A stretch of DNA of 64,000 bases from Micromonospora sp. HNM0581 (lineage in GTDB: Bacteria; Actinomycetota; Actinomycetes; Mycobacteriales; Micromonosporaceae), in contig NZ_JAASAD010000001.1 in the NCBI RefSeq assembly GCF_012726175.1, positions 124,001 through 188,000 of the forward strand. The letters run 5' to 3'. A program made the translations under genes and the position numbers. The notes beneath the pieces were generated by a model. It had not been told where the DNA came from. It ran no database searches and was given only the letters and a program-made list of their open reading frames with translations. This document shows positions 23,948 through 33,976 of this stretch, piece after piece. Numbering within the stretch: position 1 is the first letter of the stretch; each line of letters begins with the position of its first letter.

Positions 23948-26900
23948 TCACCGTGACTGCGGCACCGACGTGATCAACGCGGTCAGCCCGTCGACGTCGA
24001 GCAGGTCCGTCGGCCGGACGGTCACCCCGTCCCGCACGTAGTGGAACGCCGCCCCGACCCAGTCGACCGGCACACCGGCCAGTTCCGCCCACGCCAACCG
24101 GTAGACCGCCAACTGCACCGCCGCCACCTCGGCAGCCGTGCCGTCCGGCCGTGCGCCGGTCTTCCAGTCGACCACATCGAAGCGGTCTCCTGGACGGCGG
24201 AACACCGCGTCCATCCGGCCGCGTACCACCACACCGCCGATCACCGTGGCGAACGGCACCTCCACCTCGGCCGGGATGCGGTCGGCCCACTCACTGGCCA
24301 GGAAACGCCGCTGAAGTTCAGCCAACTCCCCGTCCGGTGCGGCGTCCGCATCCGCCGCACCGGGCAACTCGTCGGTGTCGAGCAGCCGGTCCGCGCCGAA
24401 CCGCTGCTCCAGCCAGGCGTGGAACGCTGTACCCCGGCGGGCGTACGGGTTGGGCTCGGTCGGCATCGGGCGGCGCAGTGACCGGGCCAGCCCCGCCGGA
24501 TCCCGGCGCAACGCCACGAGCTGAGTCACCGAAAGATGTTCAGGTAGCGATACCTCGACCGGGCCGGCCAGCCGACTCAACTCCGCCCGCTCAGCCAACA
24601 GCAGCTCAGCCTCCTGCCGCCACCGGGCAACCTCCGGATCCGATCCAGCCGCGTCGTCCGGCCGGTCCGCGCCGTCAGCGTCGGTCAGGAAACGGCGTAC
24701 CAGTGTCGCCGCCTCGGCCATCACCGGACGACGCGGACCGAGCGGATCGGCTGGCCACTCGGCCCGCACCACCACCTCGGTGGTCGGGTTCACCTCGTCC
24801 GGCGCCGGCTCCGCGGTCCACACGTCGACCAGGTGTCCGGTACCGCCGTCCAGGCATGCGTCGTACACCTCGCGCAGCAACGCCGACGGACCGCGTGGCC
24901 GCTTGGTGCCTTCGCCCCACCAGTGACCGGAGCAGAGCAGCAGGCGCCGGGGCCGGGTCACCGCCACGTAGGCCAGCCGACGTTCCTCCCGCTCGTCGTG
25001 GGCCCGCCAGGCATCGGTGAAATCCTCCACAGCCCGAGCCACCCCACGCTGGTCCTCCGCCTCGGCCAAGGCCAGTTCGGGCAGCCCGTCGGCGTCGCCA
25101 CGCAGCGGAAACGGCAGAACACCCAGACCGCCGAGCCAGTGATCCGAGTTACGGACCGGCCCCGGCCACACGCCACGGCTCAGCCCGGCCACCGCAACCA
25201 CGTCCCACTCCAGCCCCTTGGCGGCGTGCGCGGTGAGAACCTGCACCGCTCCCTCGACCACCTCCACCTCGCCCGGCGCGAGACCGCGCTCCTCGTCCTC
25301 GGCGGCGGCGAGATAGGCCAGGAACCCGGCGAGCGTGGCGGCCGGGGACTCCCCACTGAACCGGGCCGCCACGTCGCCCAACGCATCCAGGTGACCCCGA
25401 GCCAGGCCGGCATCGCCGGCACCGTCGCGGCCGGCGCGCACCGCCACCTCCACGTCCAACCCGGTGGTCCGCTCCACGTCCGCGATCAGTTCCGGCAGGG
25501 TCTGATCCAGGCGGTAGCGCAGCAGGCCAAGTTCCCGGGCGTACGCCCGCAACCGTGCGTACCCCTCAGCCGAGTACGCCTGCGCCGGTCCCAGGTCGGC
25601 GAGCGCCTCCACCAGGGTCGCCTCGTCGAGGCGATCAGGGGTGATCTCCGGCGCGCCATCGTCGGCGAGTCGGCGGCGGGCCGCCGCGATGGCCCGTGCC
25701 CGGCGATGCAGAGCCACCAGATCCCGTGGCCCGATCCGCCATCGTGCGCCGGTCAGCAGCCGTAGCAACGCCGCCCCGTCGGTCGGGTCGGCCAACACCC
25801 GCAGCGTGCAGACCACATCGCGTACCTCGGGGGTGTCCAGCAGGCCGCCGAGCCCGACCACCTCGACCGGCAGGCCTCGATCTCGCAGTGCGGCGGCGAT
25901 CGCCGGGATCTGGCTGCGCAACCGGACCAGCACCGCGGAAGTCGGGCGTCGCGTCACCGGGATCTGCTCCGGCAGCACGCCCGGCGTGCCGGCCGCACCC
26001 CACCATGCTCCGAGCAGGCTGTCGGCGATCCAGTCGGCCTCGTCGGCGTACGTCGGCAGCAACGCGCAGTGCACCGTGCCAGCGGCGGCTCCCCGCGGGC
26101 TGCGATGCGGGATCGGCTCGTCGACGCCGAGCGCCGCGTGGAGCTCGGGCACCCGGGCCCCGGCCGCACGCAGCGGCGTGGCCAGCGCGTTCGCCACCGC
26201 CAGGATCTCCGGCCGGTTACGCCAGCTGGTGGTCAGACCGAGCGCCCGCGCCGGGCTGCCGGCGGCGCCGGCGAACTCGGTCGGGAAACGTTCCAGGGTG
26301 CCGGCGCTGGCTCCCCGCCACCCGTAGATGGACTGGCAGGGATCTCCCACCGCCGTCACCGGATGACCGTCGCCGAACAGCGCCTTGAGCAGCACCACCT
26401 GGGCATGACTGGTGTCCTGGTACTCGTCCAGCAGCACCACACGGTAGCGACTGCGCTCGATCTCACCGACGCCCGGATGGTCCCGCGCCACCCGCGCCGC
26501 CCGGGCCAGCTGGTCGGCGAAGTCCATCGCCTCGAAGTCGTTCTTGCGCCGGGCGTACCCACGCACCAGCGGCAGCAGCTTCAGCCGGGTCTGCTGGAGG
26601 GCCAGGGCCTTGCGTACCCCGGCATAGATCCGCCCCGGACGCGACTGCACGTCGGCGAAGAACCGGCCGGTCCAGGCGGCCAGCACGTCCGGGTCGACCA
26701 GGTGTTCGTCCAACTCACCGGCCAGCGCCAGTACCGCATCGGTGACGGTACTCGGCATCCGGTCCACCTCGGACATGTCCCCGTCGTAGTTCCGCACGAT
26801 GAGGTCGACCAACTGCCAGCGGGACGCCTCGGTCAGCAGTCGGGTCGAGGGCTCGTAGCCAGCCCGCAGACCGTGCTCGGTGACGATCCTCCCGGCGTAG

Positions 26901-27304
26901 GAGTGGTAGGTGGACACGGTCGGCTCACCGGTGAGTGGATCGTCGAGCGGGTTACGTGCCCGCCGGCCCAACCTGCGGACCAGTTGGTCGAGCCGAACAC
27001 GTACCCGATGCGCCAGCTCACCGGCCGCCTTCCGGGTGAAGGTGAGACCGAGCACCTGCTCGGGCCGGACGTACGAGTTGGCCACCAACCAGACCACCCG
27101 GGCGGCCATCGTCTCGGTCTTGCCCGAGCCGGCACCGGCAACCACCAGCAGCGGCTCCACCGGTGCGGCGATGATCGCTGCCTGTTCCCGGGTGGGGGCC
27201 GGCAGGCGGAGCAGTTTCGCCAACTCCATCGGCGTGTAGCGGGGACCCGCGTCGGCCGCACGGGGTGTCGGTGGGACCGGCTCGAACAGGGTGGGCTGGA
27301 TCAC
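23948..27304 (-). CDS. adnB: AdnB subunit of the AdnAB helicase-nuclease
   Basis: A 1118-residue protein with an N-terminal UvrD-like motor (Walker [10 protein letters not shown] near residue 57; [43 protein letters not shown]) and a C-terminal RecB-like nuclease whose metal-binding core reads GRMDAVF...[12 protein letters not shown]. AdnAB is the actinobacterial double-strand-break resection machine, and AdnB is the lead motor in mycobacteria. It starts at GTG 27304, overlapping the adnA stop in GTGA. Confidence 0.94.
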   Translation of the reverse strand: MIQPTLFEPVPPTPRAADAGPRYTPMELAKLLRLPAPTREQAAIIAAPVEPLLVVAGAGSGKTETMAARVVWLVANSYVRPEQVLGLTFTRKAAGELAHRVRVRLDQLVRRLGRRARNPLDDPLTGEPTVSTYHSYAGRIVTEHGLRAGYEPSTRLLTEASRWQLVDLIVRNYDGDMSEVDRMPSTVTDAVLALAGELDEHLVDPDVLAAWTGRFFADVQSRPGRIYAGVRKALALQQTRLKLLPLVRGYARRKNDFEAMDFADQLARAARVARDHPGVGEIERSRYRVVLLDEYQDTSHAQVVLLKALFGDGHPVTAVGDPCQSIYGWRGASAGTLERFPTEFAGAAGSPARALGLTTSWRNRPEILAVANALATPLRAAGARVPELHAALGVDEPIPHRSPRGAAAGTVHCALLPTYADEADWIADSLLGAWWGAAGTPGVLPEQIPVTRRPTSAVLVRLRSQIPAIAAALRDRGLPVEVVGLGGLLDTPEVRDVVCTLRVLADPTDGAALLRLLTGARWRIGPRDLVALHRRARAIAAARRRLADDGAPEITPDRLDEATLVEALADLGPAQAYSAEGYARLRAYARELGLLRYRLDQTLPELIADVERTTGLDVEVAVRAGRDGAGDAGLARGHLDALGDVAARFSGESPAATLAGFLAYLAAAEDEERGLAPGEVEVVEGAVQVLTAHAAKGLEWDVVAVAGLSRGVWPGPVRNSDHWLGGLGVLPFPLRGDADGLPELALAEAEDQRGVARAVEDFTDAWRAHDEREERRLAYVAVTRPRRLLLCSGHWWGEGTKRPRGPSALLREVYDACLDGGTGHLVDVWTAEPAPDEVNPTTEVVVRAEWPADPLGPRRPVMAEAATLVRRFLTDADGADRPDDAAGSDPEVARWRQEAELLLAERAELSRLAGPVEVSLPEHLSVTQLVALRRDPAGLARSLRRPMPTEPNPYARRGTAFHAWLEQRFGADRLLDTDELPGAADADAAPDGELAELQRRFLASEWADRIPAEVEVPFATVIGGVVVRGRMDAVFRRPGDRFDVVDWKTGARPDGTAAEVAAVQLAVYRLAWAELAGVPVDWVGAAFHYVRDGVTVRPTDLLDVDGLTALITSVPQSR

Positions 27305-30300
27305 GGCTCAACCACCTGCCGCCCCTGCCCGGACACCGGGCAACTGCTGCGCACCGGGCACACCCGACACTTCGAGTTGGCCACCGCCGCGAAGGTCGCG
27401 GCGGCCATCGTGTCGGCGGTACGCCGCACCAACGCGGTCGCCCAGCCGGCCTCAGGACCGTCGGTGGTGGGTGGCTGAGCCTGCTCACGGGCGTCCTTGG
27501 CGCCGGTGCCGAGCTGCACCAGGGCCGCGCCGCCGGGCTCGTCGCCGAACTCGGCGAACGCTCCCGCCTCCACCGCCGCCTGGTACGCGCCCAACTGTGG
27601 ATGCTCGGCCACCTCGCCCTCGGTGACCGCGGTGGACTTGCCGGTCTTCAAGTCGACCACCACCAGTCGGCCGTCCGCGTCGACCTCCAGTCGGTCCACC
27701 CGGCCGGTCAGGTCGACCGGCCGGTCCGGATCGTCGAGGCGCACCGCGAACTCCTGCTCGATGGCGAGCAGCCGACGCGGGTTGGCCGCCAGCCAGCGCA
27801 GCAACTTGTCGACCATCGCCTCGGCGCGGGCCTGCTCCGGACCGACCATCCACCGCGCCGCCAACTCGATCGCGTCAAAGCGAGCCGCCACGTACTCCAA
27901 CAGCGTCTCCCGGTCGGCGCGAGCGTCCTCGGCGAGCATCGCCGCCGCGTGCACCAGGTTGCCGACACCCTGCGCGGTGCTGGCCGGTGCGCTGCCGCCG
28001 TGCCGTTCCAGCAGCCAACGCAGGCTGCACCGCAGCGCACTCTCCATCCCCGACGGGGTCACCCGCACCGGCTCACCGTCGTCGACGAGCGGCCGGTCGT
28101 CGGACAGGGGCCGCAGTCCCCACCAGTCGTCGGGGTGCGCACCGGCGACCCCGGCGGCGGCCAGCCGGGCCAGCTCTGCCGCCGCCGCGCGCCGCCGGGT
28201 GACCGGCGCCGACGCGTCGGTGACCGCGGTACGCAGCTCCGCCACCAACGCGGGCAGGGTGAGCGCCCGGGGCGGGCGGCTCAACGGCAGCCGCCGCAAC
28301 CGGTACCGCTCGGGCTCCGTCATGCCCGCCGGGTCGTCTTCGCCCAGATCCTGACCCGCCGGGGCGCTGGTCGGCGACGGCTCGTCCGGTGGCCGGGACG
28401 GCGCTGGTGGACCGGTGGCCCCACCGGGATCGTCAGTGGGGCCCAGCTCGTAGAGAAACCGACTGGGTTGCTCCTCGTGGTCGTCGCCTCCCACGGAGGC
28501 GGAGGCCACCGCACTGACCAACAACCGACGCCGAGCGCGGGTCACCGCGACGTGGAACAGCCGCCGTTCCTCGTCGAGCAACGCGGAGGTCTGCCCGACC
28601 ACGGTGGCCACCGCAGCCGAACCGTCGCCTCGACCGGCCAGCACGTCGACCAGTCGCTCCGAGCCGAGCAGGCTGCCGCGCAGCCGCAGATCCGGCCAGA
28701 CGCCCTCCTGCACCCCGGCCACCGCGACCAGATCCCACTCGAGTCCCTTGGCCGCGTGCGCGGTGAGCAGCCGCACGGCGTCACCCCGGTCGGCGGTCGG
28801 TGCGAGCGTGTCGGCCGGCAACTCCTGAGCGAGCACGTGGTCGAGGAAGACCTCGGCGCGTGCCCCCGGCAGCCGGTCGGTGAACCGTGCGGCGGCGTCG
28901 AAGAGGACCAGCACCGCGTCCAGGTCACGGTCGGCCGCCTCGGCCCGGCGGCGGCGGGCGAGATCACCCTCGCCGGCCACGGACGGGCCCCGGGCCAGCG
29001 CGGCGGACCACAGCTCGGCCAGGCCACTGGCCTGCCAGGCGGCCCACAGAACCTCCTCGGCGGTGGCGCCCGGCCGGCCGGCCACCTCACGGGTGACGGC
29101 AAGCAGCCCGGCCACTGTCTGTGCCGGCTCGGCCCAACGCCTGTCGACCCCGGCCAGCTCGGCCGGGTCGCGGAGCGCCTCGACGATCAGCTCCCCGGAG
29201 GGTCGGCGGTCGCCCCGCGCCAGAGCGAGGGCACGCAGGCCCTGCCGCAACCGTCGCTCCGCCAGCGGGTCGGCACCGCCGAGCGGAGAGTGCAGCAGCG
29301 CGACCGCAGCCTCCTCGTCGAGTCGCTGCGGCTCCACTGCGCAGCGCAGCAGGAGCAGCAGGGGCGCGACCCCTGGTTGCAGGTGCAGCGGAAGATCCTC
29401 GCCGTGCACCACGGTCGGCACGCCGGCAGCATGCAACGCCCGACGCAGCCCCGGCAACTGCCGCGCGGTTGAGCGCACCAGCACCGCCATGTGCGACCAC
29501 GGCAGACCGTCGAGCAGGTGAGCCGTGCGTAGCGCGTGCGCCAGCCACGCCGCCTCACTCGTGGTCGAGGAGAACGTGCGTACCTCCACCGCCCCCGGTG
29601 GGGTGTCCGGCAGAGGTCGCAGCCGCCGGTGTGCGGCCGGCCCCCGCAACCGTCGGGCCAGCCGGGTGGAGGCGGCCAGCAGCCGCTCGCCCGAGCGGTA
29701 ACTGGTGGTCAGTAGCACCTGGGTTGCCGGTGCGCCGGAAGCGGTGCGGAACCGGTGCGGGAAGTTCATCACGCCGCCCGGGTCGGCCCCCCGGAAGACG
29801 TACGTCGAGGAGTCGGGATCGGCGAACGCGACCAGGGGAAGCCCACCACCGGCCACCGTGTCCAGCAGGTCGAGCTGCGCAGGGTCGGTGTCGGCCAGTT
29901 CGTCGACGTAGACGTAGGACAACCGGTGCCGCTCGGAGGCGAGCAACTCCGGATCGTCGCGCAGCATCCCGGTCGCCGCCCGGACCAACTCGGCCGGATC
30001 GTAGGCGACCGAGCCACGGTCGGCCACGTCCCGCAGGGCAAGTACGGCCACGTACTGCCGCAGGAACCGGGCGGCGGCCGGCCAGTCGGCACGGCCGAGC
30101 CGCTCACCGAGCCGGGCAAGCTCGACCGGGCCCACTCCCCGCTCGGCGGCCCGCATCAACAGGTCGCGTAACTGGGCTGCGAACGCCCGGGTACGTAAAG
30201 CCGGCCGCAGGTCCGCCGGCCAGCCGACCGGATCGTGGGCGTGCTCCGGGTCGGGCTCCGCCTCGGACTCCGGGCCGACCACGTCCAGCAACTCACGGAT

Positions 30301-30918
30301 GATCAGATCCTGTTCCGGGCCGGTGAGCAGCCTGGGTGACGGTTCGCCACGCTCGGCGGCGGCCCGCCGCAGCAGACCGAAAGCGTACGCGGGGAAGGTG
30401 CGCACCAGCGGCTCGCGCAGCACCCGCTGACCGGTCGCAGCGATCCGCGCCTCGATCCGGTGCCGCAGGTCGACGGTGCCGCGCCGGCTGAAGGTGAGCA
30501 CCAGGATCCGCTCCGGATCGACTCCCTCGGATACCCGGGCGGTGACCGCCTCGACGAGGGTTCGGGTCTTCCCGGTGCCCGGACCGCCCAGGACGAGCAT
30601 CGGGCCGGCGGTGTGCGCGACCACCTCGGCCTGTCGCGGATCGACCCACCCGGGCCCGGCCTGGCCCCACCCACCAGCGCCATCAGCGACGTGCCCCACC
30701 CCAGCCGATCCCGGCGCCGAAGAACCCGGCACCGACGAGCCCGGAGTCGATCTACCCAGGGCCGACGTATCCGGGGCCGGAGCGTCCGGGGCGGGTTGCG
30801 GATGGGTGACCTGCGAGAGCGGCCCGGCGGACGGACCACTCCCCTCGGTCGGCCCGCCGGGCCGACCACTCCCCTCGGTCGGCCCGCCGGGCCGACGCAC
30901 CAACCGGTACGCCTGCAT
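27301..30918 (-). CDS. adnA: AdnA subunit of the AdnAB helicase-nuclease
   Basis: A 1205-residue protein: a Pro/Ser/Gly-rich N-terminal tail (about 10-85), a UvrD-like motor with Walker A GGPGTGKT, then a RecB-like nuclease (TGRVDRLEV...VVVDLKTGKS). A four-cysteine iron-sulfur signature brackets the nuclease: ALRCSLRWLLE upstream and CRVC-x5-C near the C-terminus. The tail contains a doubled 10-residue repeat encoded by two 30-bp copies (30834-30893). Longer than the mycobacterial AdnA, mostly because of this tail. Coupled to adnB by the GTGA overlap. Confidence 0.94.
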   Translation of the reverse strand: MQAYRLVRRPGGPTEGSGRPGGPTEGSGPSAGPLSQVTHPQPAPDAPAPDTSALGRSTPGSSVPGSSAPGSAGVGHVADGAGGWGQAGPGWVDPRQAEVVAHTAGPMLVLGGPGTGKTRTLVEAVTARVSEGVDPERILVLTFSRRGTVDLRHRIEARIAATGQRVLREPLVRTFPAYAFGLLRRAAAERGEPSPRLLTGPEQDLIIRELLDVVGPESEAEPDPEHAHDPVGWPADLRPALRTRAFAAQLRDLLMRAAERGVGPVELARLGERLGRADWPAAARFLRQYVAVLALRDVADRGSVAYDPAELVRAATGMLRDDPELLASERHRLSYVYVDELADTDPAQLDLLDTVAGGGLPLVAFADPDSSTYVFRGADPGGVMNFPHRFRTASGAPATQVLLTTSYRSGERLLAASTRLARRLRGPAAHRRLRPLPDTPPGAVEVRTFSSTTSEAAWLAHALRTAHLLDGLPWSHMAVLVRSTARQLPGLRRALHAAGVPTVVHGEDLPLHLQPGVAPLLLLLRCAVEPQRLDEEAAVALLHSPLGGADPLAERRLRQGLRALALARGDRRPSGELIVEALRDPAELAGVDRRWAEPAQTVAGLLAVTREVAGRPGATAEEVLWAAWQASGLAELWSAALARGPSVAGEGDLARRRRAEAADRDLDAVLVLFDAAARFTDRLPGARAEVFLDHVLAQELPADTLAPTADRGDAVRLLTAHAAKGLEWDLVAVAGVQEGVWPDLRLRGSLLGSERLVDVLAGRGDGSAAVATVVGQTSALLDEERRLFHVAVTRARRRLLVSAVASASVGGDDHEEQPSRFLYELGPTDDPGGATGPPAPSRPPDEPSPTSAPAGQDLGEDDPAGMTEPERYRLRRLPLSRPPRALTLPALVAELRTAVTDASAPVTRRRAAAAELARLAAAGVAGAHPDDWWGLRPLSDDRPLVDDGEPVRVTPSGMESALRCSLRWLLERHGGSAPASTAQGVGNLVHAAAMLAEDARADRETLLEYVAARFDAIELAARWMVGPEQARAEAMVDKLLRWLAANPRRLLAIEQEFAVRLDDPDRPVDLTGRVDRLEVDADGRLVVVDLKTGKSTAVTEGEVAEHPQLGAYQAAVEAGAFAEFGDEPGGAALVQLGTGAKDAREQAQPPTTDGPEAGWATALVRRTADTMAAATFAAVANSKCRVCPVRSSCPVSGQGRQVVEP
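30834..30893. repeat. Two tandem 30-bp repeats within adnA
   Basis: Two identical 30-bp copies (30834-30863 and 30864-30893), in frame, encode a repeated Gly-Pro-Thr-Glu-Gly-Ser-Gly-containing decapeptide at the extreme N-terminus of AdnA, upstream of the motor. Confidence 0.9.
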
Positions 30919-30991
30919 CCCGCCATCCCATCACGGACCTGCGACACCGCCCGACCCGCCACACCCCGCACCGGTCAGGCCGCAGGCGGGT

Positions 30992-31537
30992 TCAGGTGAG
31001 TTGAGACTCGATGAGATCGAGTGCACCGGGGACGGTGTCGACCGACCGGAGCAGGTCGAATCCGGCCGGTTTGAGGAACGTCTGCTCGGTCAGGTTGCCT
31101 AGCCATGCCAGCAGCGGACCGTAGAAGCCGTCGGTGTCGACGAGCACCATCGGCTTGCGGTGCAGAGCGAGCGTCGCAGTGGTCCAGACCTCGAACAGTT
31201 CGTCGAGCGTGCCGAGCCCACCGGGCAGAGTGAGGAAGGCGTCCGACTTCTCGATCATCAGGACCTTCCGGCTGGCCATCGACTCGGTGACCACCAGTTC
31301 GTCGGATGCGAGGTCGGCCACCTCCAGGTCGACGAGCGCCTGCGGGATGACGCCGATCGTGCGACCACCTGCGGCGCGTGCGCCGTCGACCAGTGCACCC
31401 ATCATCCCGACACAGCCGCCGCCGCTGACCAGCGTGTGTCCGCGTCGAGCGAGCTCCGCGCCGGTGTCGCCCGCCAGGTCGAGCCAACGCTTGTCCAGCG
31501 TGCGGGAGGAGGCACAGAACACACAGATCGCGGCCAC
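30992..31537 (-). CDS. LOG family nucleoside 5'-monophosphate phosphoribohydrolase
   Basis: A 181-residue Rossmann-like protein (TIGR00730) with the family signature PGGLGTLDELFE and the SGGGCVGMMG loop. LOG enzymes release the base from cytokinin riboside monophosphates or from AMP-like substrates; the M. tuberculosis LOG protein (Rv1205) makes cytokinins and is a proteasome substrate. It follows the larger LOG paralogue after only 3 bp, so the two are surely co-transcribed. Confidence 0.92.
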   Translation of the reverse strand: MAAICVFCASSRTLDKRWLDLAGDTGAELARRGHTLVSGGGCVGMMGALVDGARAAGGRTIGVIPQALVDLEVADLASDELVVTESMASRKVLMIEKSDAFLTLPGGLGTLDELFEVWTTATLALHRKPMVLVDTDGFYGPLLAWLGNLTEQTFLKPAGFDLLRSVDTVPGALDLIESQLT

Positions 31538-31540
31538 CGG

Positions 31541-32449
31541 TCAGTGCCCCGCCGGATCGTCGGACACTGCCGTCTCGTCGGTCACCGGCCCGCGCGGGTC
31601 AGCCGGCTCGCCGGCAGGGGTCGAATCGTCCGCGGCGGCCTGCTGGTCGGCGGCGGCCCGGGCGACCGCTTCCTCGCGTACGGTCTCCTGCTCGAGGTTG
31701 AGTGCGGCTTCGGCCTCCACGATGTGTCGTACCGCTGCGGCGACGTCGTCGGTGACGCAGATCAGCTCCAAATCCACCGGGCCGATCTTGCCTTCGGCTG
31801 CCATCGTGCCACGCAGCCAGTCGAGCAGACCCTGCCAGTAGTCCACGCCCATCAGCACCACCGGGAACCGGGTGACCTTCCCGGTCTGCACCAGGGTCAG
31901 CGCCTCGAAGAGTTCGTCCATGGTGCCGAACCCGCCGGGCAGCACCACGAACGCCTGGGCGTACTTGACGAACATGGTCTTGCGCGCGAAGAAGTAGCGG
32001 AAGTCGATGGCGAGGTCGACCCATTCGTTGATGCCCTGCTCGAAGGGGAGTTCGATGCCGAGGCCGACCGAGTGACCACCGGCCTCGCTGGCCCCCCGGT
32101 TGGCCGCCTCCATCACGCCGGGACCACCGCCGGTGATCACCGCGTAGCCGGCCCGGGCCAGCGCGGCCCCCAACGCCTCGGCGAGTTGACACTCGGGGCT
32201 GTCCGGCTTACTGCGCGCCGAACCGAAGACGCTGACCGCCGGCGGGAGGTCGGCGAGGGTGTCGAAGCCCTCCACGAACTCGGAGAGTATGCGCAGCGCA
32301 CGCCAGGCATCCTTCGTCTTCCAGTCGGCCCGTGCCCGAGAGTCCAGCAGCCGCTGATCCGCGGTGCTGCCGGTCACCGACTGACGGCGGAGTGTGACTG
32401 CGCCGCGATGCCGCTCCTGTCCTCGTACGCGCCCGTTGCTCTGGGTCAT
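31541..32449 (-). CDS. LOG-like family protein (long form, TIGR00730-type)
   Basis: A 302-residue protein with the same fold: FGSARSKPDSPE, TGGGPGVMEAANRGA, and PGGFGTMDELFEALTL. Extended N-terminal and acidic C-terminal tails distinguish it from the short paralogue. I chose ATG 32449 because the sequence upstream is not protein-like; no clear ribosome-binding site precedes it, so the mRNA might be leaderless or the start could differ. The long form usually occurs near dapD/dapE in actinobacteria, as here. Confidence 0.9.
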   Translation of the reverse strand: MTQSNGRVRGQERHRGAVTLRRQSVTGSTADQRLLDSRARADWKTKDAWRALRILSEFVEGFDTLADLPPAVSVFGSARSKPDSPECQLAEALGAALARAGYAVITGGGPGVMEAANRGASEAGGHSVGLGIELPFEQGINEWVDLAIDFRYFFARKTMFVKYAQAFVVLPGGFGTMDELFEALTLVQTGKVTRFPVVLMGVDYWQGLLDWLRGTMAAEGKIGPVDLELICVTDDVAAAVRHIVEAEAALNLEQETVREEAVARAAADQQAAADDSTPAGEPADPRGPVTDETAVSDDPAGH

Positions 32450-32542
32450 GGAAGCAACCGTAGTGGAGTCCCGCCGAAGAACCCGGCAAACACTTCGCGA
32501 TCTTGTGCAACCAAATCGTGTTGCCATCCGTCTTACTATTCA

Positions 32543-32555
32543 CATACCGGGTATG
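32543..32555. promoter_or_regulatory. 13-bp palindrome CATACC-G-GGTATG in a divergent promoter region
   Basis: Perfect 6-bp arms around one central base. It lies 34 bp before the plus-strand small gene and 94 bp before the minus-strand LOG start, in the only AT-richer part of the gap. It is a candidate operator; the binding factor is unknown. Confidence 0.4.
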
Positions 32556-32588
32556 CCAGGACGCGCGAGCTTCGGGGGAGGAGAGAGC

Positions 32589-32741
32589 GTGATCAGCAAC
32601 AACGAACGGGTCAGGATCCGCCGCCAGATGCAGCGGCGCATCCGCGACGTGGTGGCCGAGCGCCGCCGCGCCCGGCTACTCGACAAGGCAGCCGAACAGC
32701 CGGCCGATCCCGATGCGACGTCCCGCCTGACCGCCGTCTGA
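32589..32741 (+). CDS. Small highly basic protein of unknown function
   Basis: A 50-residue protein, Arg-rich in its first 32 residues (VRIRRQMQRRIRDVVAERRRARLL), probably one amphipathic helix, with a short acidic/polar tail. GTG 32589 follows a strong GGGGGAGGAGAG ribosome-binding site. It sits between the LOG and dapE genes, divergent from LOG and convergent with dapE (37 bp). A nucleic-acid-binding role would fit the charge but is inference only. Confidence 0.65.
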   Translation: MISNNERVRIRRQMQRRIRDVVAERRRARLLDKAAEQPADPDATSRLTAV

Positions 32742-32778
32742 CGCCTCGACCGATCGCGTCGACCCCACCCCCCGGCGG

Positions 32779-33852
32779 TCAGGCCGGGGCGAGCCAGCGG
32801 TGCAACGTCGCCGCACCGTCGCGTATCTTGCTGATCTCGACGTGCTCGTCCGGGTGGTGGGCCAGGTTCGGATCGCCCGGGCCGAAGTTCAACGCCGGGA
32901 TACCCATCGCCGCGAACCGGGCCACGTCGGTCCACCCCAACTTGCCGATCGGTGCGGCACCCACCGCCGCCAGGAACTCCCGGGCGGGCGCCGCGTCCAG
33001 TCCGGGCAGAGCGCCGGCCGCGCAGTCCGTCACCGTCAACGCGTAGCCCGCGAAGACCTCACGCAGGTGGGCCTCCGCCTCGGCCGGCGTACGGTCCGGC
33101 GCGAAGCGGTAGTTCACCTCGATCTCGCACCGGTCCGGCACCACGTTGCCGGCAACCCCACCGTGGATGCGGGTCGCATTCATGCCTTCTCGATACTCAC
33201 ACCCGTCGATCGTCACCCGCCGGGCCTCGTAGGTCGACAAGCGGCGGAGCACCTCACCGGCACCGTGCACCGCGTTGACACCGTGCCAGGAGCGGGCCGA
33301 GTGGGCCCGGACCCCGCTGGTCACCACGTCGGCCCGCATGGTGCCCTGGCAGCCGGCCTCGACGATGCCGTACGTCGGCTCCAACAGCAGGGCGAAGTCG
33401 GCTTCCAACCAGTCCGGGTGCGTCTGCGCGACCAGGTGCAGACCGTTGTACCTCGACTCGATCTCTTCAGCCTCGTAGAAGAAGTACGTCACGTCGTAGC
33501 GGGGATCGGGCTGGTGCGCCGCGAGATGCAACGCGTAAGCGACCCCCGACTTCATGTCCGAGGTGCCGCAGCCGTACATCAGATCGCCACGCAGGGTCGA
33601 CGGGAAGTTGTTGTTGAGCGGAACGGTGTCCAGATGGCCCGCCAGCACCACCCGGCTGGTCCGCCCCAACTCGGTACGCGCCATGACGGTGTTGCCGTGC
33701 CGATAGGTGCTCAGGTGCGGGACGCCCCGAAGAACCTCCTCCACGCAGTCGGCGATCGCCTTCTCGTTGAGGGACACGGACTCGATGTCGACCAACGCAC
33801 GGGTCAACGCCACCGGATCGGCGAGGACCTCGGGGGTAAGCGGGTTCTCCAT
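32779..33852 (-). CDS. dapE: Succinyl-diaminopimelate desuccinylase
   Basis: A 357-residue M20 family amidohydrolase that removes succinate from N-succinyl-LL-DAP, giving LL-DAP for lysine and peptidoglycan synthesis. The dinuclear zinc ligands are visible: AGHLDTVP, CGTSDMKSG, the base glutamate pair in YEAEEIES, LLEPT, and a late histidine in FGPGDPNLAHHPDE. It is full length for the actinobacterial form and cytosolic. Divergent from dapD with a 124-bp shared control region. Confidence 0.96.
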   Translation of the reverse strand: MENPLTPEVLADPVALTRALVDIESVSLNEKAIADCVEEVLRGVPHLSTYRHGNTVMARTELGRTSRVVLAGHLDTVPLNNNFPSTLRGDLMYGCGTSDMKSGVAYALHLAAHQPDPRYDVTYFFYEAEEIESRYNGLHLVAQTHPDWLEADFALLLEPTYGIVEAGCQGTMRADVVTSGVRAHSARSWHGVNAVHGAGEVLRRLSTYEARRVTIDGCEYREGMNATRIHGGVAGNVVPDRCEIEVNYRFAPDRTPAEAEAHLREVFAGYALTVTDCAAGALPGLDAAPAREFLAAVGAAPIGKLGWTDVARFAAMGIPALNFGPGDPNLAHHPDEHVEISKIRDGAATLHRWLAPA

Positions 33853-33976
33853 GGTCCGCACGGTACCGTCACAACCGGCGACCGCGAGACGCAAGCCCTC
33901 GGGCGAAGCGTGAGGGCGGGCCGGCAGCGCCGCAGTCGCGAGCAGCAGCCCACCCGCAGGAACGAGAGGTGAGTAA

